From Corylus avellana (Eukaryota > Streptophyta > Magnoliopsida > Fagales > Betulaceae), in the NCBI RefSeq assembly GCF_901000735.1, contig NC_081541.1, positions 8,981,055-9,045,054 of the forward strand: 64,000 nucleotides of DNA, in the 5' to 3' direction. Below are positions 49,401 to 61,400 of the stretch, piece after piece. Every line of letters starts with the position of its first letter. The first letter of the stretch is position 1. The notes below the pieces were generated by a model that was given only the letters and a program-made list of their open reading frames with translations, was not told the DNA's origin and made no database searches. The translations under genes and the position numbers were made by a program.

Positions 49401-52400
49401 AAAAAAAAAATGATAATATCCAAATGTAGAGACACAAATTAGGGACATTAAGAGAAGTAACAACTTTGATATTGCTTTATGATGTAAATTCATGGTATTT
49501 CATTCTATATGTTTCTCCGTAATATTTTCTTCTTTGACTTTCCTTAGCCTTTCCAAGTATTGTATTTGTGATGAACTCTCTTATAGTGATGAATAAAACA
49601 TTTAATGCTCTAATAAATAACACTGCTTTTCTGCCTGATATTTGAGCATTTATGCCAATGGGCTTTAGCTCAAATTGTACTTCCGCCCTTTGTAGTTAGG
49701 TGGAGGGTGAGGTCGTGGGCTCAAGCTCCACCGGGTACGTGTGTGACTTACCAATAGAAAAGAAGATATTTAGGTATTTATTTATTTTTTTGATAAGTAA
49801 TAATGCATTAAAAGAGCGTAGAGGGGCGCAACCCAAGTACACAGGTAATATACAAGAGAGCGACTAAGTAGGGGAGAAAGAAAAAGAGAACATAAAGAGA
49901 AAATCAGAAAAGTTGATCACTAAAGGAGCAAGCCAGCCTGTAGTCCATGTGAATAAAGTGTACAAAAAGAAGTGAATAAGGTTCTCAAGACTCCTCGACA
50001 CATCCTCAAAGCATCTCGCATTCCTTTCCTTCCAGAGGCACCAAAGAAGACAAAGGGGAGCCATCTTCCAGACCACAGCACTACTCGTTCTCCCGCCCGC
50101 CCACCAACTAGCGAACATCTCCTTTACGCTTCTAGGCATAACCCAACACATGTTAAAGCGAGAGAAGATAACATCCCACAACTTGCGTGCGACTCCACAA
50201 TGAAGAAAGAGATGATCCACGGACTCCCCTTCCGCCTCACACATACAACATCGATTAATCACAACGATGCCTCTCTTCCGAACATTATCCAACGTGAGAG
50301 GTTTCCCAAGGGCAGCCGCCCATGCGAAAAACGCCACTCTCAAAGGAGCCTTGGTGCGCCAAATGCTTTTCCACGGAAAGTGGTTAGGCACCTTAAAGGC
50401 AAGCATCTTATAGAAAGAGTGTACCTCAAACTTCCCTTTACTTGAAGGAATCCACCACATCCGGTCCTCCCCTTCCCCCCTAATCGAAGACGAGTACAAG
50501 AGCGAGAAGAAAGAGGCTAAGGCCATCTCCTCCCAATCATGAATACTGCGGGTGAAAGTAACATTCCAGTGAACCATCCCCTTTATTGCAAGCAATATTA
50601 AAAAGACCCGGGAAGGCGTCCTTGAGAGACGTCTCACCACACCACCAATCCTCCCAAAATTTGACTTTCCCCCCCAAACCAGGATCTAATCTGAAGTGAC
50701 CCCGAAACGACCTCCAAACTCCACAAATGTGTTTCCATAACCCCACCCCATGCGTTCCACGAGGAACTTTAGTGCGCCAACCCCCCCAATCCACCCCATA
50801 CTTTGCCACCAAAATACTTCTCCACCAAGCTTCTTCCTCATTTGCAAATCTCCATAACCATTTCCCCAAGAGAGCTTGATTAAAAAGACGCAAACTCCGA
50901 ATCCCTAGCCCTCCCTCAGCAATCGGAGAACATACCTCTTGCCAACTAACCAAATGGAACTTAGTCTCATCCTTGAACCCACCCCCATAAAAAATCTCGT
51001 TGAATCTTCTCAATACGATTCGCCACGGAAATAGGAATGGGAAAGAGAGACAAAAGATAGGTGGGGAGATTGGATAGGGTGCTCTTGATGAGGGTGAGCC
51101 TTGCCCCCTTGGACAAATATGAACGCTTCCAAGGGGCTAACCTTTGAGCAATTTTCTCCAACATGTCATCTCAAATAGCCAACTGCTTGAAGGACGCCCC
51201 TAGCGGAAGGCCTAGGTACTTCAAGGGCAAAGAACTAGTGCCACAACCCAAAACACCAGCCAACTCATCTGTCTCCACCGAATCTCCGACTGGAACCAAA
51301 ACAGACTTGGCCCGATTAACTTTTAACCCTGAGACCGCCTCGAAGCCAATAATGAGAGCTTTAATAAATCTAACATGTTCAGATGCTGCCCCACAAAACA
51401 CCAGCGTATCATCAGCAAAGAGAAGATGGGAGACAGAAACCCGCTCATGCTCACCGGCACCCACATAGAAACCATTGATGAAACCCCTACTGATAGAGAC
51501 ATTAATTATCCTACTGAAAGCCTCCATGACCATGATGAACAAGAAAGGCGAGAGAGGGTCACCTTGTCTAACCCCACACGAACTCCCAAAGAAACCGGAA
51601 GGCGAACCATTGATCAACACCGAGAACCGCACCGACGAGATACAATGTTCAATCCAAGAGCACCATTTCTCACCGAAACCGCACCTTTTTAAAAGGTAGA
51701 GTAAAAACTTCCAATTCAAGTGATCGTAAGCCTTCTCCATATTCAACTTACACAAGAGGCCGGGATCCCCAGATCTGAGCCAGCTGTCCAGGCATTCATT
51801 GGCAATAAGCACCGAATCCAAAATCTGTCTACCTTTGACGAACGCATTTTGCGGATTGGAAATGACCCGGTTCATGACTCCCCTCATTCTATTGGCTAAC
51901 ACCTTCGCAATAATCTTATAAATCCCCCCCACAAGGCTAATAGGTCGGAAGTCCTTCAAATCGGATGCCCCATGTGACTTCGGAATAAGAGCAATGAATG
52001 TAGCATTGAGACTTTTTTCGAACTTGCCTTGATCATAGAGCTCCACAAAAACAGCCATGATGTCCTTTTTGATCACCTCCCAGCAGTCCTGAAAGAAAGC
52101 CATAGAAAAACCATCCGGGCCTGAGGCCTTATCCCTATCCATTTTTTTGACCACCTCCCACACCTCCCTTTCCTCAAAAGGGACTTCCAGACTAGAAGAC
52201 TCTTCCTCTTCCAACATATCGAATTGAAGATTATCCAACCTCGGTCTCCAACTAAGACTCTCTGTGAAGTGCGTCTCATAAAATCGAGTAATGTGACTGC
52301 TAATAGCCTCTTGATCAAAGATAGCAGTGCCATGAATGTTCAGAGACTCAATATAATTCTGTCTTCTATTGGCATTAGCAATCCGATGGAAGAATTTGGT

Positions 52401-55400
52401 ACACTTGTCACCCTCTTTCAACCAACGGATTCTAGATTTTTGCCTCCAACTGATTTCTTCTTGGAGGAGGGAAACTTCTAACTCCCTAGGAAGCACCCTT
52501 CTCTTCTCGATCTCCTCCGTGGATAAACCTCTCTCTTCCTCCACCCTATCCAAAGCTTTAATATCTTCCATACGAGCCTTAATACTAACCCCCACATTGC
52601 CGAACTCTTGAGCATTCCATCTCCTAATGTCCCCCTTTAGCGCTTGCAACTTTTTGGAAATAATGAAGCTCGGAGTGCCCTGGAAATGATACGAGTCCCA
52701 CCAACTGCGCACTTTGTCCACAAAACCCTCCACTTTGAGCCACATGTTCTCGAATTTGAAAGGCCTTTTACCTCCCGCATGAGAATTACAGTCCAATATA
52801 ATAGGGGCATGATTGGAGCAGGCTCGAAGCATCTTCTTCTGACGCAAATCCCGGTGGCGGGCTTCCCACTCCGGGGAGACAAGAAAGCGGTCAATCCTAG
52901 ACCAAGTAGAAATCCCCCCCACTAAGGGAAGATCCATGAGGCCCTGATCCGATATGAATTCACCAAAATCCCTCATTGCCGACCGCGAATGAGCTCCCCT
53001 CGACCTTTCACTAGGATGAAGGGTGACATTGAAATCCCCACCGATACACCACGGTACGCCCCAACAGCTCATGACCCCTGCCAGTTCCTCCCAAAGAAAG
53101 CGCCTAGCATTGACTCTGTTGGGGCCATACACCCCCGCAAACGCCCACTCAAAGCCATCCTCAACATTCTTGAAGGAACAAGCCGCCACATAACTTCCCA
53201 GCACTACGTCGATCATCTCAACAGCCCTCTTGTCCCACATGAGTAAAATGCCCCCCGACGCCCCAATGGAAGGAACAAAGCACCACTCCACATACGGACA
53301 TCCCCATAAGCTCCTCACTAAGCTATACGAAATAAAGTCCATCTTCGTCTCTTGGAAACAAACAACATCTGCCTTCCAACTTCTAAGCAAATTCCTAACC
53401 CTCAACCTCTTTTCCCTCTCATTCAATCCTCTCACATTCCATGACAGAATTTTAGGTATTTATATTGATGCCTATCAGTGATAATATCTTCATATACCTG
53501 TGCAGCTGTGTATGGTGTTGAAAATAAATTGAAGGGAAACATTCATGGCATTTCATTCTATAAGTTTCTCCATAATATTTTTTTCTGTGACATTGAATGT
53601 TAATTCATATGAATATTTTAAATGAAGAATATTTTTGCTTATGGCACCAATGATCTGTAATTATCATATGTACAGGAGATTGCGTGTGACCATTGAACGT
53701 GACTTGGGAGGAACTGGTGCTGCTCCCAAAACCATTAGGATTTTTGTTCCGTATTGGATTATTAATGATTCATCTCTGCCTTTAGCATATCGATTGGTGG
53801 AAGTGGAACCTTTGGATAAAGCAGATATGGATACCATGATACTTTCTAGAGCAGTAAAGTCTGCAAAAATAGCCTTGAAACATCCTATGAACTCAATGGA
53901 CAGGAAACATTCTGGCCCAAGGAGAAATATTCAAGTACTTGAAGTAATTGAGGATACTACTCCAGTTCCCAGCATGCTTTCTCCACAAGACTATGTGGGC
54001 AGAAGCGGGGTTATATCGTTTACTTCTAACAAAGATTCGAATCTGTCCTCAAGGGTTGGCATTGCTGTTGCTATTCGTAATTCCGAAATTTACAGTCCTG
54101 GGATTTCTTTTCATGAGCTGGAAAACAAGGTGACATAGCTACAGAAATATATGTATTTCATTCCTTTTGTTTTTGTGTAACACTATGGAGTTGCATGAAG
54201 TTTTTCATAACATGTGATGCCCTCTGAAATGTCTCTCCAGGAACGGGTTGATGTCAAGGCATATAATTCAGATGGATCTTACTACAAGCTTTCAGCACTG
54301 CTAAACCTGACCTCAGACAGAACAAAGGTTAAACTCAATTATCTTGTTGGTTGTATTTCTGTAATTGTGATAGTAAGTAGATCGCATTTTCACAGTCATG
54401 TTACTCACTCTATCCCACAATAGATGAAAGATTACAAACGACATGGCATGTTAACGAAGCTATTACTCTTTGTAAAATTCCCTTAGATGGATTAAGGAAG
54501 GTGGCCTCAAACTTGAAAAATTTGTGAGTTCAAAGTTGAGAAAAGATTGGTTCAAATAAGGGTAATATGGGATGCTAAAATGGATATATATAATTTTTGA
54601 AATTAAATCATCTTGTGGGACTGTGGGAGTCAATTGTTTAGTAATCAATTCTATTGCATAGTGTTTGTGTCCTTCCGATGTTAATTCTATCCCCTACCAT
54701 CTGCCATGTTCCAGTTTTCAAGTAGGGTTCAAATCCCCGCATACCTGACTTTCAATCTGCATCTGACCTGATCGGGTTGGTTGGCAGAAGAGAGTTTTGA
54801 ATTCCAACAAAAGTTGGGTCGAAATTCAAAATAGGGGTAAGATTTCGAATAATTACTGACCTGACCCCACTTTCTTTTTTTCTTTCTTTTTTTTTTTTTT
54901 TTAAAAAAAAGTAAAAATTCTGAGCAGCTGACATGCACACTACTTACGATAAATGTGTTTTTGCAACCCTATAAACGCGTACAACTTCAGTCATTCCAGC
55001 GCACAAAAGCCTGAGTGCAAGACTATGGCTACAACCTTCTTTCCACCAATGGCTGTGATATTCTTACCGCAGTAGCTTTTTTTCCTTTTCCTCACAAATC
55101 CTCCTCTTCCTCCACAGTTGCTTCTATTTTGATATTCTTTTTCTATTCTCACTCTTCTCGTCAACAGCCCAAGAACTACTCGGCACCCTACGAACCATGA
55201 CTCGCCTTGCAACCGAACCATCGCTCTGCCTCTCTTTTGCTTGAAACTCATGATGGCAGTGCTGGTCTTGAAGGCTGAGTTGCAGCAAGAAGCTCTGGTG
55301 GTTTTGGAAATGGCTGGTACTGTTTGGATCTGAAAATTTTGGTGGTTGTCGTTGATTGCGGTAGTGGCGTCGTTGTTGGTCGGCTTTGTTTTCCTTACCG

Positions 55401-58400
55401 AGCTGGTTGATCTTGCTTCCAACCTTCTATAACAGTTACTCTATCTATTCTGCACGACCTTGCGTATTGGTCTATACTAATCTCTATGACTGTACCAGGT
55501 TGGACCAGACTGTACTGTGTAGTATTGTCTCAAAGATTTTAAAATTAGAATTATTTTTTTTGTCTCTTTGCGAAAAAGAGATATAACTTGAGGATACAAT
55601 AAGTAATATTCAGAATTATGGAAAACAGAGCTCTATATCTCAGGATAAAGCAATTGAAATGCAGCATAGGGTTTTTAAGAAGCTATGATTAATTCCTCTG
55701 CGCTCTTTAATTCATCTTTTTACTTATCAAAAAAAAAAAAAAAAAAAAAGAAGCTATGATTAAAAGGCAAAATTAGAAATACCAAATGTTGAATGCCTGA
55801 AATGCATATTGGAAAATTTGCACGCAAGGGTATGTACTATAGATTATTTAATTTGCAGGGCACAATAAAGCTATGATAATTTGTAAACCTTTATTTTTCT
55901 TGTTAGTAATGAACAACTGCTTGCTGGATGTTCAGGTTGTTCATTTTCAGCCACACACCTTGTTCATTAATAGGATTGGTTGCAGTCTCTGCCTGCAGCA
56001 GTGTGATTCACAGTCGGTGGCATGGATTCATCCCACTGATCCTCCAAAACCCTTTGGGTGGCAGTCTTCTGCTAAAGTTGAACTGTTGAAGGTCTGTTCA
56101 ATGGAATCATCTGTATTTTTGCTGGATAATATGATAGATATATTCTCCGTGACTTATACTGGGGTTCCTTTTTTATTTCAGTTGCAGCTTGATGGATACA
56201 AATGGAGTACACCATTTAGTGTTTGTACAGAAGGTGTGATGCGCACTTGCTTGAAGAAGCATATTGGAAATGATCTGATGCAGTTAAGGGTAGAAGTAAG
56301 AAGTGGAGGAAAGAACTCACGCTATGAAGTTATTTTCCGCCCAAATTCATTATCAAGTCCATACAGGTTATATTTGTTTTCTTCATTACACTTTCCTTAT
56401 CTGTTCTTCTGGTAAAAATTTTTCATAAAATATAAAGAAGTTTTTTTCCTCATCAAGTTTTGGTGAAATTTTCTTGAACTAAAAGTAAATCGATTGATAT
56501 CAAGAACTAATGTAGAAATAGGTCTTTTAGAGTATTCAATGTGTTTTACCCCCAAATGGTAGTTCAAGCGGTTGGGAACCACGTCTTATGAAGCGAATGT
56601 TACTAGTTCGAATCTCCCATTTCCTTCACTTGGGCCAATTACTTATAAAAAATAAAAAAACAAGTTTTCAATTTGTTTCTGGTAGTCCAACTCTTTTTTT
56701 TTTTTCTTTTTCTTATACTATATATAAAATACTCTTTTTCTCTCTAATTTTTCCTTTTTTCTATTTCTATTATGTGTATGTTGTTTTTGTTCCTGCTTCA
56801 GTAGTATAATCAACTTCATACCAACAGGATTGAAAATCGTTCGATGTTTTTACCCATTCGCTTTCGGCAAGTGGATGGTACCATTGATTCGTGGCAGTTT
56901 CTTCTACCTAACTCAGCTGCTTCTTTTCTGTGGGAAGATCTTGGTAGAAGACGTTTGTTGGAGCTCCTGGTAGATGGGACTGATCCTTTGAAATCAGAGA
57001 AGTATGATATTGATGAAACTTTTGATCACCAACCAATCCATATGGTGGGTGGACCTGCTAAAAAAGCTCTACGTGTTACAATTCTAAAAGAGGAGAAGAT
57101 GAATGTCATTAAGATCAGTGACTGGATGCCAGAAAATGAGCCTACAGGAATCTCGAGTAGAAGGCATTCATCACTTTTATCACAGCTTTCTGGAAATGAC
57201 TTTCAACAGCAACAATTAGCATCCATCTCAGATTGTGAATTTCATGTTATTGTTGAGCTGGCTGAGCTTGGAATATCCATTATTGACCATACACCTGAGG
57301 AAATATTATACCTGTCGGTGCAGAATCTTCTTCTGGCATATTCAACCGGCTTGGGATCTGGAATCAGTAGGTAGGATTTGCTTTAAATTTAGTAGTTCTT
57401 CAATAGCAAAACATCTCAAGAGTTTAGGGTACCTTCAGAGTTCATAAATACACATTAAAAAAAAAACTTCTCTCTGAATATAACTTTTTTATTTATATCT
57501 CTTTTGTATACTTGAATTGTAACTGCTAGTAAAAAATACCTGTAAGTAACGCAGTGGATGTACTAGTGGCAAGAAAGATGTGATGGCCTAGATGTTGCTG
57601 ATGAGCTTTTGTCTTTTAAGCATGAGGTTTAAGTCTTGGTAATTAATTGTAGGTGGTGTATTTTTTCAATTTTTTTTTTCCTTTTCTTTTCTCTGAGCAC
57701 ACTTGCTCTATGATCTTGAAAATTTGAAATGAGACTGGTCACAATTCCTGTTTCCAGCTGACTAATTATCTACTGCCTATGAATGGCCACTTATGTGGGC
57801 GGGTTAGGTTATTTAGATGTGCTCTTTTTCTTTCTGGTAATCCAATCATCTGCAATCATTGAACCAATTAATATTCCATATTTTTTTAACAGGTTCAAAC
57901 TGAGAATGCGTGGAATACAAGTGGATAACCAGTTGCCATTGACTCCAATGCCAGTTCTCTTCAGACCACAAAGAGTTGGGGAGGAGACTGATTATATCTT
58001 GAAATTTTCCTTGACAATACAATCAAATGGATCATTAGATCTCTGTGTCTATCCATATATTGGTGTCCATGTGAGCATGTCATTATTCTAAATATCTTGC
58101 GGAAATAAAACAATTTGTTTCCTTTATACTTCAATTTTATTTATATTGATTACTTCTAAACAGGGACTTGAAAATTCAGCCTTTTTAATAAACATTCCTG
58201 AACCCATCATTTGGCGCCTTCATGAAATGATCCAGCAGGTCAACCTCAAAAGATTGTATGACACACAAACAACTGCTGTTTCAGTTGACCCAATCGTTCA
58301 GATTGGGTATGCAAAGGCCTTTCTTCAAACTTGTAATTTGAATTTTGGTTAATCTCTATATTTTGTTGCTTGAAATTGTTCCAATAACATTATCTTTGAA

Positions 58401-61400
58401 ATTTCAGAGTTTTTAACATCTCAGAAGTTCGATTCAAAGTTTCAATGGCAATGTCACCAAGTCAACGACCAAGGGGTGTACTTGGGTTTTGGTCATCCTT
58501 GATGACGGCATTGGGGAACACTGAGAATATGCCAGTATGTATTATGAATTCTTTTCTATGATTCTTCTCATATGATTCTTTAGTTCTGAGAAATTTCTTA
58601 GATACTGACCTTCAAACTTTCAGGCTGAATCTAAAGTACCACCTTTAATGAGATTTAGAAACAAGAGGCTTACGATGAAAGCCTTATCATTTGATGTGAA
58701 AACTAAGAGATGACTCGGTCCAAATTATGTTTTCAGCTAATTATTGCCGCATTTGATCAGTTCAATGTGCTTGTAAGCATGGTTTTTCTGGTGGTGTCAG
58801 ATTATGGGTTATAATAGTGCATGTAAACTATTTACAGTATGCCTGTCAACCAAGCTTGCCACACCAGTCACCAAATCATAACTGATAAGCTTGATTGGCT
58901 GAATCCCAGGCTGTCAATTTCAAAATCTAGGGAGTTACACACGAGAGACTTGTTTTTGACCAAAAAGAAAAGATGTGGAATGGTTCTTGTAATATTGGAA
59001 CTTACTTTTTCTGGGGGTATTGTACTTTTTTTCTGTTATAATGGAAAATCTTAATATGAGTTTATCTTATATTTTTTTACCAGGTCAGGATAAATCAAAG
59101 GTTCCATGAGAACGTGTGCATGCGGCAGAGTTCTATGATTAGTATTGCTATTTCAAACATTCGGAAGGATCTTTTGAGCCAACCTCTTCAACTGCTCTCT
59201 GGTGTCGACATATTGGGTAATGCAAGTAGTGCACTTGGACATATGAGTAAAGGTGTGGCTGCCTTATCAATGGATAAGAAGTTCATTCAAAGCCGGCAAA
59301 GACAGGTTTGCTAAATATTTTCATATTTATTATTCCTTCCCTCATAATTGCTGCAATTGGCCATTTGGAATTTGTAAGATTTATTGTGTAGATTTATGGA
59401 CTATATGCTGAGAGGAAAAAAATACATGTGCTAGTTTTAATGTTTGAGCTGCTTTTATGGGATTTTCCATATGTATAGTTTTTCATTTGGAATGAAAAAA
59501 ATCCAAATATGTAGAACCATCAAAGGAGATTTCTCAAAGGTTTTTTTAGCCTACTCCACACTCATAATGGTTGGCTATATACGTCTACTTTGCGCATTCG
59601 TACAGTCTTTAGCCTAATTTACACTAAGTGGATGTAGGAAAACCTCAGAGGTGATTTCTCAAGGTGCCTACTCCACGTGAATAAGAGTAGTCTATATCCA
59701 ATCTACTTTACCCGTTCCTTCGGTATTGGATATTTTCTTCATCTGTAAAATCATGTGGTCCTCCTGTTAAACGAAGTTGTGCCCTTTTTGACCTTCATCC
59801 TCGTCCTTGCAACATGTTCTTGAAACCTTTCATTCTTTCTTATTGGCAGAGTTGCTTTATCTCTCTTTTCTTACACCACGGTTCCCGAAAAAGCTTTCAA
59901 AGCTAGGCTGTGACCTTGTTGGCTGTATAGGTGCTTGTAGCTCATACAAGCCAAATGTTTCACAATGCAACCCAGGACAAAGATTGTTGTGGTGTAAAGT
60001 ATGAGGATAGGGCAGTACAAGAATTAAAAAATGTGATATGTTTATTTTTTACATGTTTACAGCAGGTGGTTGGAAAGCAATAAGCTAAATTTCAAAAGTG
60101 AGGACGAGCCTTTAGATTTTAATGAATTGCAAGTAGGCATACTAGGATTGCATTACTTTCACTTATATTATGCTGGATTAACCATATAATCTGGAGTAAA
60201 GTTAACCTAATTACGGTTGCTCTTCTTGAGATATGTCCTTGAGCTTATCTTAGAAATTACACAAATTTGGGTTCAATTTGCTAGTGTGTAGATGTTCTGC
60301 CGAGTGTCAATATTTGGAATTTTATTTTTTCATTTTGACTTTTTCTTTTTTTAAGTACCTCTATACATTCTCTGGTTTTTGCATAAATTCAGTGCACGAT
60401 ACAGTGTTTCTTTGCTAGTATTTTCCCACTGATTAATCATCTAATGGTCTTTGTATGCTGAATTGTTTATATTTTTTTAATTCTTTACTTTTTCCGATAG
60501 GAAAACAAGGGCGTGGAGGACCTTGGTGATGTTATCAGAGAGGGTGGTGGAGCATTAGCCAAAGGCCTGTTCAGAGGCGTTACTGGCATATTAACAAAGC
60601 CTCTTGAAGGTGCAAAAACTTCTGGTGTTGAGGGATTTGTTCAGGGTGTTGGAAAAGGAATAATAGGTGCAGCTGCACAACCAGTGAGTGGAGTTTTGGA
60701 TCTATTGTCAAAAACTACCGAAGGTGCCAATGCTATGAGAATGAAGATAGCGGCTGCTATAACATCTGATGAACAACTCCTCCGCAGGAGACTGCCTCGT
60801 GTAATTGGCGGTGATAATTTGCTTCGACCATATGATGAGTATAAAGCACAGGGACAGGTACTAGTTGTTTGGCATGCTACTCATTTACATTAGAATAGCG
60901 TTATTACCCTATTTTTTGGATTTGGTGGTGTAGGTTCCAGTTGGATCAGATTACAAGCAAGTGATATGTATTAATTGATATCAAACATTGGATTCTTTAA
61001 CAAGAATAAAATTCCATTGATTTCCCTGCAAATTTGTGAAACAACACTCACTTCCTTGTTATGACTTCAACCCTGTCCTCTCTCATACAATAATGTCCTT
61101 CAAGTCCCTTCCCTCACTAAGACACTATTAATAGACAAAGATTATGCTGACACGACCCACTCTAAAACCTCAAAACCCTCCTACCCAACTGCAACCACAA
61201 ACATCCAGTGCAAGCTCTGCCTAGATCCAATTGTAACAATTCTTCACCTCTTTGATGAGTAACTTAAAATTTTATTTGTTCCTTGTAAAATATAAACTTT
61301 AACTAGTGGATCCAATCGAACTTGGATTAGTACACTTAAAAGTTATAGGAGAAACTTCACTTACCCCCTGAACTTTCATCGCTTTTGCAATCCCCCCAAA

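Larger units (their letters stand above)
48317..53675. other. 5.4-kb intron with LINE tail, two SINEs and a LINE
   Basis: Order: tail insertion 48728-48826, SINE 49147-49408, SINE 49654-49764, LINE C 49782-53450. Short similar stretches occur before and after the LINE (49500-49640 against 49070-49110 and 53540-53600), suggesting old local duplication. Confidence 0.88.

Noticed and set aside
54720..54745. tRNA gene suggested by GGTTCAAATCCCCGC
   Set aside because: Only a T-arm-like word; no acceptor stem, anticodon arm or A box at the right spacing.
54991..55422. 143-codon antisense frame as a gene
   Set aside because: No recognisable domain, no promoter or splice context, inside an intron; kept only as an unexplained island.
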